A DNA stretch of 6,506 bases. It comes from an uncultured Planctomycetota bacterium. Its GTDB lineage: Bacteria; Planctomycetota; Planctomycetia; Pirellulales; Thermoguttaceae. The stretch is from positions 1 through 6,506 of the forward strand of contig CADBTE010000025.1 of NCBI GenBank assembly GCA_902797455.1, given 5' to 3'. The stretch's first letter is position 1, and each line of letters starts with the position of its first letter. The position numbers were made by a program, and so were the translations under genes. The notes beneath the pieces are model-generated. The model did not search any database, had not been told where the DNA came from, and saw nothing but the letters and a program-made list of their open reading frames with translations. Positions 1 to 6,284 of the stretch are shown here, in pieces.

Positions 1-25
1 AATCTTGGCGATACACCCGGGGCAA

Positions 26-71
26 GACCGGGAACAACCGAAGAACCAGACAACGCTTCGCGTTCCCGGTC
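26..71. repeat. 10-bp perfect inverted repeat, possible hairpin
   Basis: The arm GACCGGGAAC at 26-35 is matched exactly by GTTCCCGGTC at 62-71, leaving a 26-base loop. A smaller hairpin with a 5-bp stem and TTC loop (52-64) overlaps the right arm, so the two structures would compete. A run of six T (92-97) lies about 20 bases after the right arm. That is too far for a standard intrinsic terminator. It could be an operator-like site, an RNA structure at the end of an upstream transcript, or chance. Confidence 0.35.
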
Positions 72-370
72 CAAGTGTACGGCAGAATCTCTTTTTTCGG
101 TTGATCTTCAGCACTTCAACGCTCTTTTTCGTTCCCACCCAACTACGGAGACACCAGCGATTCGGCGAACTGTCGGTCCATAAAAACAAACCACAACTGG
201 TATTTATTGCCCCACAGCCAAGCCCTCACGCATCCAGTATATCGAACCAAGAGAAAAACACAAGCTTCTTCCGGCTGTTTCGACAATATTATCTTTATTA
301 GGTCAATGCCCCAACCTGCCAGACACGCTTTCGAACCGATCGTGTCAGCTGATTTATGTCCACTCCAAAG

Positions 371-398
371 CCCCAAAAAATCCCCTCTCCCCCGCCCC
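371..398 (-). other. Predicted G-quadruplex motif on the minus strand
   Basis: The plus strand has four C runs: 371-374 (4), 382-385 (4), 389-393 (5) and 395-398 (4). They are separated by loops of 7, 3 and 1 bases. On the minus strand these are four G runs that satisfy the usual pattern of at least three G per run with loops of 1-7 bases; the plus strand could form the corresponding i-motif. The motif ends about 28 bases before the -10 box at 427-432, where a structured element could influence initiation. Whether it folds in the cell is unknown. Confidence 0.5.
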
Positions 399-402
399 AA
401 AC

Positions 403-432
403 TCTAGCATCCGCCGCGCGCGCGTATATAAT
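403..432 (+). promoter_or_regulatory. Candidate sigma70-type promoter for the plus-strand operon
   Basis: A perfect TATAAT lies at 427-432, followed by an A/G-rich stretch suitable for initiation near 439-440. This would give a leader of roughly 60 bases before the TTG start at 499. The -35 side is poor: at the ideal 17-base spacing the hexamer is CTAGCA (404-409), which matches TTGACA at only three positions. The spacer contains CG repeats running into TATATA. A weak -35 suggests activator dependence or a different sigma factor, or that the match is fortuitous in a TA-rich patch. Confidence 0.4.
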
Positions 433-485
433 AGACAATGTTTGATTTATGCTGTTTTTCCCCGTTAACCACAGAGATTCCCCGC

Positions 486-492
486 AAGGAGG
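486..492 (+). promoter_or_regulatory. Strong ribosome binding site deciding a TTG start
   Basis: AAGGAGG, a near-perfect Shine-Dalgarno sequence, sits six bases before the TTG at 499. It fixes the start of the first stator-like gene at this rare codon. The ATG at 438 belongs to a different frame and has no comparable site. Confidence 0.8.
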
Positions 493-498
493 GTTCCG

Positions 499-1341
499 TT
501 GAGACGCCGCCGCCGCACGCAAAGCGCGCTGTCGCTCTTTTCGTTCCAGGACATCATCACCTCCATCTGCGGGATTGTTGTCCTGATCACCTTGATCTTG
601 GCCCTGGAGCTCACCTCAAAAATCGTCGAGGCGAGTATCGCCGATCCGGTCCGCTCGCGCGACGCCTACAATCAGATGCTCCGCGAGGTCGACGAGATGA
701 CCGGGCAGATCGACGAACTGGGCGCGAACCTCGACCGGATGGCCGACGACCTCGCGCGCTCCATCGCGCTGTCCCTGCCCGAGATCCAGGCGGAAATCGA
801 GCGGGTCAGCGCCGAGATTGAGGAAAACGAGCGAAAACTCAAGAACTGGGACGACCTTTTGGCCGAAAGCGACGAACGTAACCGCCGGGCCCTTCTCCTT
901 GATGAGCAGAACAAACGCCTCACAGAGAAAAAAGAGGAGCTCGAAAAACAATACCAAGAGCTTCTCGAGAAAAGCATGCTCGCCGCCGATGACGAAGATT
1001 TTCTCTACTTCGACAAAGAAAACGCCCCCAAAGAAGCGCCTTGGCTGGTGGACATCGACAAAGAGGCGGTCCGCGTGATTCCCGCGGCCACGATCCTCGG
1101 CGCCGGGCCCAAGCCCTTTACGGGAGATGACGATGATATCTGCTCCTCATTTATGAAATGGGCCAAAAAACGAAACGAAACCACCGAATATTTCGTTCTC
1201 CTGGTCCGCCCCGAAGGGGCCGACCTGTATGAGGAAATCAAAGCGCGCCTCCAGGCGGCCGACTTCCGTGTCGGGGTCGATTATATCGGGCAATATCAAA
1301 AGATTCAGCTGACGGAGAGTCATTCCGATGAGAAAAAGTAG
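499..1341 (+). CDS. Stator B-subunit-like protein 1 (MotB/ExbD type, coiled coil)
   Basis: This 280-residue single-pass membrane protein resembles the B subunit of an ion-driven stator. Residues 2-6 are all Arg, a strong inside-positive signal. The only membrane helix spans about 19-38 and is preceded by FSFQD, placing Asp18 at the cytoplasmic edge. The order D-I-I-T-S resembles D-F-M-T-A around the proton-carrying Asp32 of E. coli MotB. Residues 55-160 are a charged, heptad-like coiled coil. Residues 181-270 show a strand, helix, strand, helix, strand order like the ExbD/TolR periplasmic domain, ending in a 'VLLVRPEG', helix, 'FRVGVDYI' pattern. No OmpA-type peptidoglycan-binding motif is seen. 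The TTG start is chosen for its Shine-Dalgarno site. The next gene overlaps by 14 bases and is related in sequence, so the two are probably translated together. The B-subunit role is inferred from architecture; the exact family is unknown to me. Confidence 0.8.
   Translation: MRRRRRTQSALSLFSFQDIITSICGIVVLITLILALELTSKIVEASIADPVRSRDAYNQMLREVDEMTGQIDELGANLDRMADDLARSIALSLPEIQAEIERVSAEIEENERKLKNWDDLLAESDERNRRALLLDEQNKRLTEKKEELEKQYQELLEKSMLAADDEDFLYFDKENAPKEAPWLVDIDKEAVRVIPAATILGAGPKPFTGDDDDICSSFMKWAKKRNETTEYFVLLVRPEGADLYEEIKARLQAADFRVGVDYIGQYQKIQLTESHSDEKK
1314..1319 (+). promoter_or_regulatory. Ribosome binding site inside the upstream gene
   Basis: GGAGAG lies eight bases before the ATG at 1328, within the last codons of the upstream gene. 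With the 14-base overlap this points to translational coupling, which would help produce the two B-like proteins in matched amounts. Confidence 0.6.
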
Positions 1342-2245
1342 GCGGCGCGCCGGCGACAGTCTCGAGATGTTTCTCGACACCATCTGCAACACCTTCGGCG
1401 GAATCCTTTTCATTCTGCTGTTTATCGTCGTCCAGCTGCAGATGGCGCAGCAGTCGGTCAGCGAGGCCGTCAGCGACCCGGTTTCGGCCGTAGAGTTCGA
1501 TACGCTCAAGGCCCGGTGGGAACAGAAGCGCTACGAACTGAACAAGCTCCGTGAGCAGATCGGCCAATTCGAGGATCTGACCGGCGGTCTGGCCGACGAA
1601 AAGGTCAAAGAGAACTACAAAAACTGGCAGGATCTTCTCTTGGTGAACCAGAACCTCTTAGACCAGATCACCGCGAAAACCTATCAGGTCTCCGAGAACG
1701 ACGCCGAGGCGGCGCGCATCGCCGCGGAAAACAAGGCGCTTCTTCAAGAGGTCGAGGATCTGCGGGCCCAGGTGGCCGAGGCCGAGGCCAGCCTGCCGGA
1801 TACCGACGAACAGCAGCCGCAAAAGTTGACCTGTCCCCAGTTAAAAGCAACCTCTAAGATAGAGATCGGCCTGATCGTCGTCTTTAACCGGCTCTATCTG
1901 TGGCACCGCTACAATGAAAGGGGCGTTCGGGAAGGGCTAAACACCGAAGACTTCACCGTCTTAGTGAATTCCGGCGGCCGGGCGCGGGTCTTTCCCAATC
2001 CCTGGCGCGGGATCGACTTAACGGCCGAAGACGCCGATGGGCGGATCGGCGAGCTGGTCGGCAAGTTCTCTCCCAGTGAATATATTATGGCCGTGATCAC
2101 GGCCATCGACTCTTTCGAGCAGTATCATACCGTCCGGGACGCCCTCAAAAAACGGGGCTTCGATATCGAACCGATGGTTCTTACTCTCGACCCCGCAAGC
2201 ATGATCGCCGACCGGGGCGGAAGCGGCGGCAAAGAAGCGCAGTGA
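1328..2245 (+). CDS. Stator B-subunit-like protein 2 (paralogue of its neighbour)
   Basis: This 305-residue protein has the same plan as the gene before it. The N-terminus is basic (RKSRRR). FLDT puts Asp17 at the start of the single membrane helix (about 18-37), which contains the small-residue pair GG at 24-25. Residues 55-155 are a probable coiled coil. The C-terminal domain (about 176-288) has a strand near 178-192, then a helix at 234-246, 'YIMAVITA' at 252-259, a helix at 262-276 and a final strand, comparable to ExbD/TolR. Shared sequence supports paralogy: S/ADPV at residue 49 here and 48 in the neighbour, and KNWxDLL at 98-104 here and 115-121 there. The C-terminal domain carries an extra segment at about 195-230, and the tail is Gly-rich. 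There is no OmpA-like domain. The likely role is the second, non-identical B subunit of the same motor; an independent homodimer remains possible. Confidence 0.78.
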   Translation: MRKSRRRAGDSLEMFLDTICNTFGGILFILLFIVVQLQMAQQSVSEAVSDPVSAVEFDTLKARWEQKRYELNKLREQIGQFEDLTGGLADEKVKENYKNWQDLLLVNQNLLDQITAKTYQVSENDAEAARIAAENKALLQEVEDLRAQVAEAEASLPDTDEQQPQKLTCPQLKATSKIEIGLIVVFNRLYLWHRYNERGVREGLNTEDFTVLVNSGGRARVFPNPWRGIDLTAEDADGRIGELVGKFSPSEYIMAVITAIDSFEQYHTVRDALKKRGFDIEPMVLTLDPASMIADRGGSGGKEAQ

Positions 2246-2259
2246 CCCCTTTTTGCCGG

Positions 2260-3150
2260 TCAGTTGTCCTCCTTGCTGTCACTGAAATCCATTCGGAGCC
2301 GGGAGACGATCTTGCCGGTGCAGAACTCGGCGCAGTCGTCGAGGAACTCCTCCTCCCGTTTGCGGACCGTAACGCAGTACAGCTGAAGAATCAGCGCGAT
2401 GACCAGCGCGATCAAGGTTGTTTCAAACGCGGTGGAAAGACCGCCGGTCACCTGCTTGAGCGCCGGCATCAGCTCGCTCATATCGGTGCCGCTTCCCGAC
2501 AGAACACCGCCGAAACTGCCGATGGCGTCGGACAGCCCCAAAACAGTGCCGATGAACCCCAAAATCGGGATGGCCCACAAAAACCCGTTGACGATGGTAT
2601 AGCTCGTCTCCATCGCCTCGGCGTCCTGATCGGCCTGAGAGCGGATAATATCGTCCACGTCGGAGACACGCCCCAGGTGCTTAAGGTTCGAAAGCGCCAG
2701 AACAATTCTCCGGTAGAGGAGGAAATCTTTCGGGTTATCCGCGTTTTTTAAGATCATCCCGATCACATCCTCCGCCGTGGCGGGGGTCAGGATGAAATTT
2801 TTATCGTCCGGGATAATCGGCCTGTCCAGCGGCTCGGCCTGATAGTTAATCTTCCGCTGCTTCACCGCCAGGATGAAGAACGCCCAAAATCCGAGCAGGA
2901 CAATCGGGTAAGGGACGATCCCTCGATCGGTGAACATCCCGATGATATGATTCTCCGGAAAAAAGCGAAGAATCGCGTAGAAGGCGACCGTGCAAAGCAG
3001 CGCCAGCAGGCCGGTGAACTTCATATTGACGCGGGTGTAGCGTCCCCCGCTGAAACCGAAGCGCTGCTCGATATCCCGTCTTTTCCAAGACAGCTGGAAA
3101 GAATCGGTCGGCTGGAGATCGTCATCGAAAGGATCTATACTTTTGCTCAT
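2260..3150 (-). CDS. MotA/TolQ/ExbB family proton channel, stator A subunit
   Basis: A membrane channel subunit of 296 residues that should form the pentameric ring of an ion-driven motor and couple ion flow to movement around its B partner. Four membrane helices are visible at about 45-63, 79-96, 186-206 and 240-260, with an 89-residue cytoplasmic loop between the second and third. This is MotA-like topology; ExbB and TolQ have three helices. The family signature is clear: PILGFIGTVLGL at 195-206 and LKQVTGGLSTAFETTLIAL at 231-249. Thr202 and Thr245 align by eye with the channel threonines T148 and T181 of E. coli ExbB. The tail (261-296) is charged and short, unlike the long cytoplasmic tail of ZorA. 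Its start is preceded by only a weak AAGAG site. It lies 65 bases after the 1015-codon gene and is probably in the same transcript. It ends 14 bases from the convergent stop of the B-like pair. Confidence 0.93.
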   Translation of the reverse strand: MSKSIDPFDDDLQPTDSFQLSWKRRDIEQRFGFSGGRYTRVNMKFTGLLALLCTVAFYAILRFFPENHIIGMFTDRGIVPYPIVLLGFWAFFILAVKQRKINYQAEPLDRPIIPDDKNFILTPATAEDVIGMILKNADNPKDFLLYRRIVLALSNLKHLGRVSDVDDIIRSQADQDAEAMETSYTIVNGFLWAIPILGFIGTVLGLSDAIGSFGGVLSGSGTDMSELMPALKQVTGGLSTAFETTLIALVIALILQLYCVTVRKREEEFLDDCAEFCTGKIVSRLRMDFSDSKEDN

Positions 3151-3215
3151 GACTGCTCTTGTTGTGGCGAGGTGCCGCGAAGGCCCGAGGGTTTTTGTTT
3201 TGTCTTTTGGTTTTG

Positions 3216-6200
3216 TTACCGCGACCCGCTCGGGTCGTCCGTGACCCGAACTAAAATCGGCGCGCCGATGATGAACGAACCGGTATTGCCGGAAAGCGTG
3301 ACTGTGCTGTGCGCGGCGGTTCCGACCGGAACCAGCGCCGGGGGGTTATCCCCCTGTTTGGGCCCCGGCATAAACAGATCGCCGCTGACGGAAGCCCCCT
3401 CTTTGAGAATAACCGTCCACTCCCCCTTCTCGTTATGGAGCCAGCCGACCCAGGGATAGGTCGAGACCTTGGTATCGGCCTGCTTCGCGGCTCGGTCGCG
3501 GAAGGTCTGGAAAGAGAGGGTGATCGGCGAGGTCGCGAGTTTAACGAAAATCCGCGACGCCACCTTGCGCTGTCTCGGAAGTTCCTTGTTCTCCGGATTG
3601 ATCCAGTCGATGTCGGGGGAAAACTCCGGATCGTCATCAAAGATTTTTTTCCACGGCAGAAGCTTGTCGGCAAAGATCGGATCGTCCTTCAGAACATCGA
3701 CGACCGCGTAGAGGAGCGAGGCCTTCACGGTGGAATCAAAGGCCTTGTTTTCTTCCTCGGGATCTAATCGGGACAGAAGATCGATCATCGTTTCGCACCA
3801 GCCGACGGGGTTGTCGATATTCTTTTGGCTGTCCTTGAGGCGATCCAGAAGCGCCAGCGCGGTCTGGAAGTGGGGAGCCGGAACGATTCTGTCGATCTCT
3901 TCCCGAGTGAACGAAGTGGAGATCGGCGCGGTCTGGCCCGGATCCTTTCGCGAGGTCAGGTACATATAATCCCCGGTGTTGGAGAGGTCCGGCTTTTGGG
4001 TCAGGTAGTAATAAAACAGATCGTTGTCCCCCTCATATCGACGCCAGACCCAGCACTCCTCATCACATGACCCAAAACTCTGTATCAGTTCTTTCGCCAG
4101 CTCGGCGCGGCCGCCGATCGCCTGGATCGCCTCGACCGCGGGAACAAGATCCGCGACTTCCCGGGAGTCGGGAATAAACAAGACCTGATCCTTAATCTCG
4201 TTGAAGTCCGATATAAACTCCGCGGCCTCTTTCCAATCGGCGGCTCTCCTTCCGACCTTATCGATAAAGTCGTTCCAAAGCGCGACGTCGTGATAGCAGG
4301 CGCAGCAGTTCGTGATCCTCGCTTTTTCGGCGGCATGCTTCGAGTTGGGATATTTCCGGGCAAAAAGGTTGATCGCGTCGAGAAAACGGGGTTGGTCTCC
4401 GATGGCCTGTGTGATCGCGTCGATATCCGCGGCATACTGCGTGTCGGCCCTGAACTGTTTTTCGATCGCGCCGCATTTTTCGGAGAACAGCTCGGCGTTC
4501 TTCGTCAGCGGGGCGGGAATCTCCCCCCGCGCGGCAATCACCTTCAGACCGGAGAGATCCTCTTTGATCTGGTCGATCAACTCCGCACGTCTGTCCATCG
4601 GAACCGTGTTCGCTTCCAAGTCGTCAAGGTTCGCTTTGATCTCCGCCAGAAGACGGCTGTATTGAGATTCTCGTTCCTCTTTATTGGCGCGAACCGTTTT
4701 GTCGTTGAGCGACTTGATTTTCAGCACCAATCCTCGCTCCTGTTCGGTTTTGCCGAGCGTGTCGAGCTGAGAAAGAAGTTTTTCCGGCAGCTCATCGCCG
4801 CTTTCGACGACGCCCTCGGCTTCGGCTTTCGCCCGCTCGAATTCCTCCGACCGTTTCGCTTCCGACTCAACAAGCAGTTCCATTCGGGAAAGCTGCTGCG
4901 TGACGGCCGCGGCGCCGGCGATCCGCGGACTTTCGGCCTGAAGTTTCTCCGCGAATTTTTCCGCCTGCTTAAGGGCGTCGGGTCGGAGGAAACCGGCGGA
5001 CGAACTCTCCTCTTCGTCACCGTCGCCGGACGCTTCCGATTTCCCTTCGTAGCTGTCGAGCAAGCCGGCCAGCCTCTGCGCGTCTTCTTCGATTTTCGTT
5101 TTTGTTTTCGAGTTATGGATTCCCCATCCGGTCCCCCCCGCGACGAGAAGACCGATCAGCAGCGCCAGAAAAACCTTAAAGGCGGTTTTCTTCCTCTGCC
5201 GCGATCGATGGTCGTGATCGATCCGCCTGTAGGTCTGCTTGATCGATTCGGGAATCTCCTCCCCGCAGTTCTCCGCGGCTCGGCGCGCCGCGCCTACGGC
5301 GGCGGTGATTTCGTTCATATCGCCGCCGGCGAACGCTTCCTCGAGCAGATTGAGTTTCTCCTGATATTCCCGCTTCCGGTCGTCCTGCTGCCGATGCTCT
5401 TGGAGCCACTGCGACGGTCCGCGCACATCCTCGATCAGCTTCTGCGGAATCTCGCCGGGGGGTATCTGACCGGTGAGCCGCGACCAGACGGCCATACAGC
5501 GTTCCACTTCGGGTCGGTTGTCCTCTCGAAAGGCGTCGAGCATCTTGTCGACCGTCTTGTGGAGAGTCTCTTTCTGCAGTTCAAGGTTCGCGCGGCCGGT
5601 AAAGGCCTTCACTTTTTTGACGATCGCCTCGGGGAAAGGGGTAACGCGGTTGATGTCCGTCAGCTCGCGCAGCATCTCGAAGGCCTCGGAGGCGTTCTCT
5701 TTGGTCTTGGGAAGAGCGGAGAACCGACGCTCGATCTCCTCATCACGGGACTTCTCGTAAAGACCGGCCATCTCGCTCCAGAGGGCGTTTCCCATATCTG
5801 TCGAGGCCAGCTGGCGCAAAAGCGCCAATCTCTCTTTCAGCGGGGCGCGCCGCAGCGAGAGAGTGCGAAACTCCTTGAGCTTATCTTTTATCTGGTCGTA
5901 GACCTCGTAGAGGCACAGAACCTCTTGGTGCGAATTTTCATCGAGCGGATCGGAAACCGGAAAACCGTAGTCGTCGCAGAACAACCTCCACCGTTGGTCC
6001 TGCCCGCCGAGCTTTAAATTCTGGTAATCGTCCTCCACATGGAACAGCTTGACAATCCGGAACGCCTCGGCCGCGTTCCCCGCGCTGGAATGTTCTCGGG
6101 CGCGTCTTAACAGATCATTGACTCGCGCGCACGCCTGGGAGTAATCGGCGGCCAGCTCGGTGATGATATCGATCACCTGCTGCGGCTCGGCCCCCAACCC

Positions 6201-6263
6201 GACAGAGGTGGGATTATTCAGCGTTTGGAGTACCCGTTCGGCTATTTCTTCGCTTTTATACAT
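3216..6263 (-). CDS. Large membrane-spanning helical protein, possible transducer of the motor
   Basis: I do not recognise a named family. The 1015-residue protein has one clear membrane helix at about 361-381, preceded by the basic stretch RSRQRKK. By the positive-inside rule, residues 1-360 are cytoplasmic and 382-1015 extracytoplasmic. The cytoplasmic part is almost entirely helical and charged, possibly helical repeats. After the helix come an acidic, Ser-rich linker (about 407-423), long coiled-coil-like helices (about 427-600), a helical region with Cys at 653, 654, 656, 733 and 737, and from about 930 a Gly- and Val-rich tail that looks beta-stranded. There is no nucleotide-binding, peptidase or OmpA motif. 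The start is supported by AAGAGG five bases upstream. It is flanked 21 bases upstream by another gene and 65 bases downstream by the channel subunit, suggesting one operon. A TolA/TonB-like coupling role is inferred from topology and context only; it lacks their SHxxS helix motif. Confidence 0.75.
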   Translation of the reverse strand: MYKSEEIAERVLQTLNNPTSVGLGAEPQQVIDIITELAADYSQACARVNDLLRRAREHSSAGNAAEAFRIVKLFHVEDDYQNLKLGGQDQRWRLFCDDYGFPVSDPLDENSHQEVLCLYEVYDQIKDKLKEFRTLSLRRAPLKERLALLRQLASTDMGNALWSEMAGLYEKSRDEEIERRFSALPKTKENASEAFEMLRELTDINRVTPFPEAIVKKVKAFTGRANLELQKETLHKTVDKMLDAFREDNRPEVERCMAVWSRLTGQIPPGEIPQKLIEDVRGPSQWLQEHRQQDDRKREYQEKLNLLEEAFAGGDMNEITAAVGAARRAAENCGEEIPESIKQTYRRIDHDHRSRQRKKTAFKVFLALLIGLLVAGGTGWGIHNSKTKTKIEEDAQRLAGLLDSYEGKSEASGDGDEEESSSAGFLRPDALKQAEKFAEKLQAESPRIAGAAAVTQQLSRMELLVESEAKRSEEFERAKAEAEGVVESGDELPEKLLSQLDTLGKTEQERGLVLKIKSLNDKTVRANKEERESQYSRLLAEIKANLDDLEANTVPMDRRAELIDQIKEDLSGLKVIAARGEIPAPLTKNAELFSEKCGAIEKQFRADTQYAADIDAITQAIGDQPRFLDAINLFARKYPNSKHAAEKARITNCCACYHDVALWNDFIDKVGRRAADWKEAAEFISDFNEIKDQVLFIPDSREVADLVPAVEAIQAIGGRAELAKELIQSFGSCDEECWVWRRYEGDNDLFYYYLTQKPDLSNTGDYMYLTSRKDPGQTAPISTSFTREEIDRIVPAPHFQTALALLDRLKDSQKNIDNPVGWCETMIDLLSRLDPEEENKAFDSTVKASLLYAVVDVLKDDPIFADKLLPWKKIFDDDPEFSPDIDWINPENKELPRQRKVASRIFVKLATSPITLSFQTFRDRAAKQADTKVSTYPWVGWLHNEKGEWTVILKEGASVSGDLFMPGPKQGDNPPALVPVGTAAHSTVTLSGNTGSFIIGAPILVRVTDDPSGSR
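3222..3248 (-). repeat. Three-part inverted repeat at the end of the large gene
   Basis: GACCCG at 3223-3228, CGGGTC at 3231-3236 and GACCCG at 3243-3248 allow two mutually exclusive hairpins: 3222-3237 with a four-base loop, and 3231-3248 with a six-base loop. They fall in the last codons of the large gene, just before its stop. On the minus strand the bases that follow are A-rich, not T-rich, so this is not an intrinsic terminator. It could affect mRNA processing between the large gene and the channel gene, or simply reflect the codons for DDPSGSR. Confidence 0.3.
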
Positions 6264-6268
6264 GTTTT

Positions 6269-6274
6269 CCTCTT
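6269..6274 (-). promoter_or_regulatory. Ribosome binding site of the large membrane protein
   Basis: On the minus strand AAGAGG lies five bases before the ATG whose first base is 6263. It supports that start and sits entirely in the 21-base gap after the preceding gene, where there is no room for a separate promoter. Confidence 0.65.
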
Positions 6275-6284
6275 AGTGATTGTT

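Larger units (their letters stand above)
1..420. other. Region with no supported gene
   Basis: I find no convincing coding sequence here. One plus-strand frame is open from position 2 to a TAG at 299-301 and another from position 1 to a TAA at 181-183. Their translations are rich in Gln, Pro, Ser, Arg and Phe, have no recognisable motif and no Shine-Dalgarno-led start inside the window. Either could still be the tail of a gene entering from the left. Minus-strand frames are short and equally unconvincing. What the stretch does hold is a 10-bp inverted repeat near the left edge, an AT-rich patch around 285-301, and a C-rich stretch at 371-398 just before the promoter of the plus-strand operon. 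Confidence 0.55.

Noticed and set aside
26..97. Intrinsic terminator from the left-edge hairpin and the T run at 92-97
   Set aside because: The T run is about 20 bases after the stem and the loop is 26 bases, so it does not fit a standard intrinsic terminator.
5..301. 98-codon plus-strand open frame at the left edge
   Set aside because: No ribosome binding site inside the window, no recognisable motif and a composition unlike the real genes here; kept only as a remote possibility of a gene tail entering from the left.
438..821. 127-codon open frame starting at an ATG near the promoter
   Set aside because: It is out of frame with the TTG-started gene at 499, lacks a Shine-Dalgarno site, and its Arg- and Pro-rich translation is typical of a shifted frame in GC-rich coding DNA.
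499..2245. Assigning the pair as motB, exbD, tolR or zorB
   Set aside because: Architecture agrees with stator B subunits in general, but there is no OmpA-like domain (against motB and zorB), and the long coiled coil is not found in ordinary exbD or tolR.
2242..2751. 169-codon plus-strand frame opposite the channel gene
   Set aside because: It is antisense to the clear MotA/TolQ/ExbB domain and contains no family motif.
4290..6017. A 575-codon plus-strand open frame opposite the large membrane protein
   Set aside because: It lies fully antisense to a better-supported 1015-codon gene with a Shine-Dalgarno site and coherent domain layout. The antisense translation has no sensible membrane or domain pattern and looks like a by-product of codon bias.
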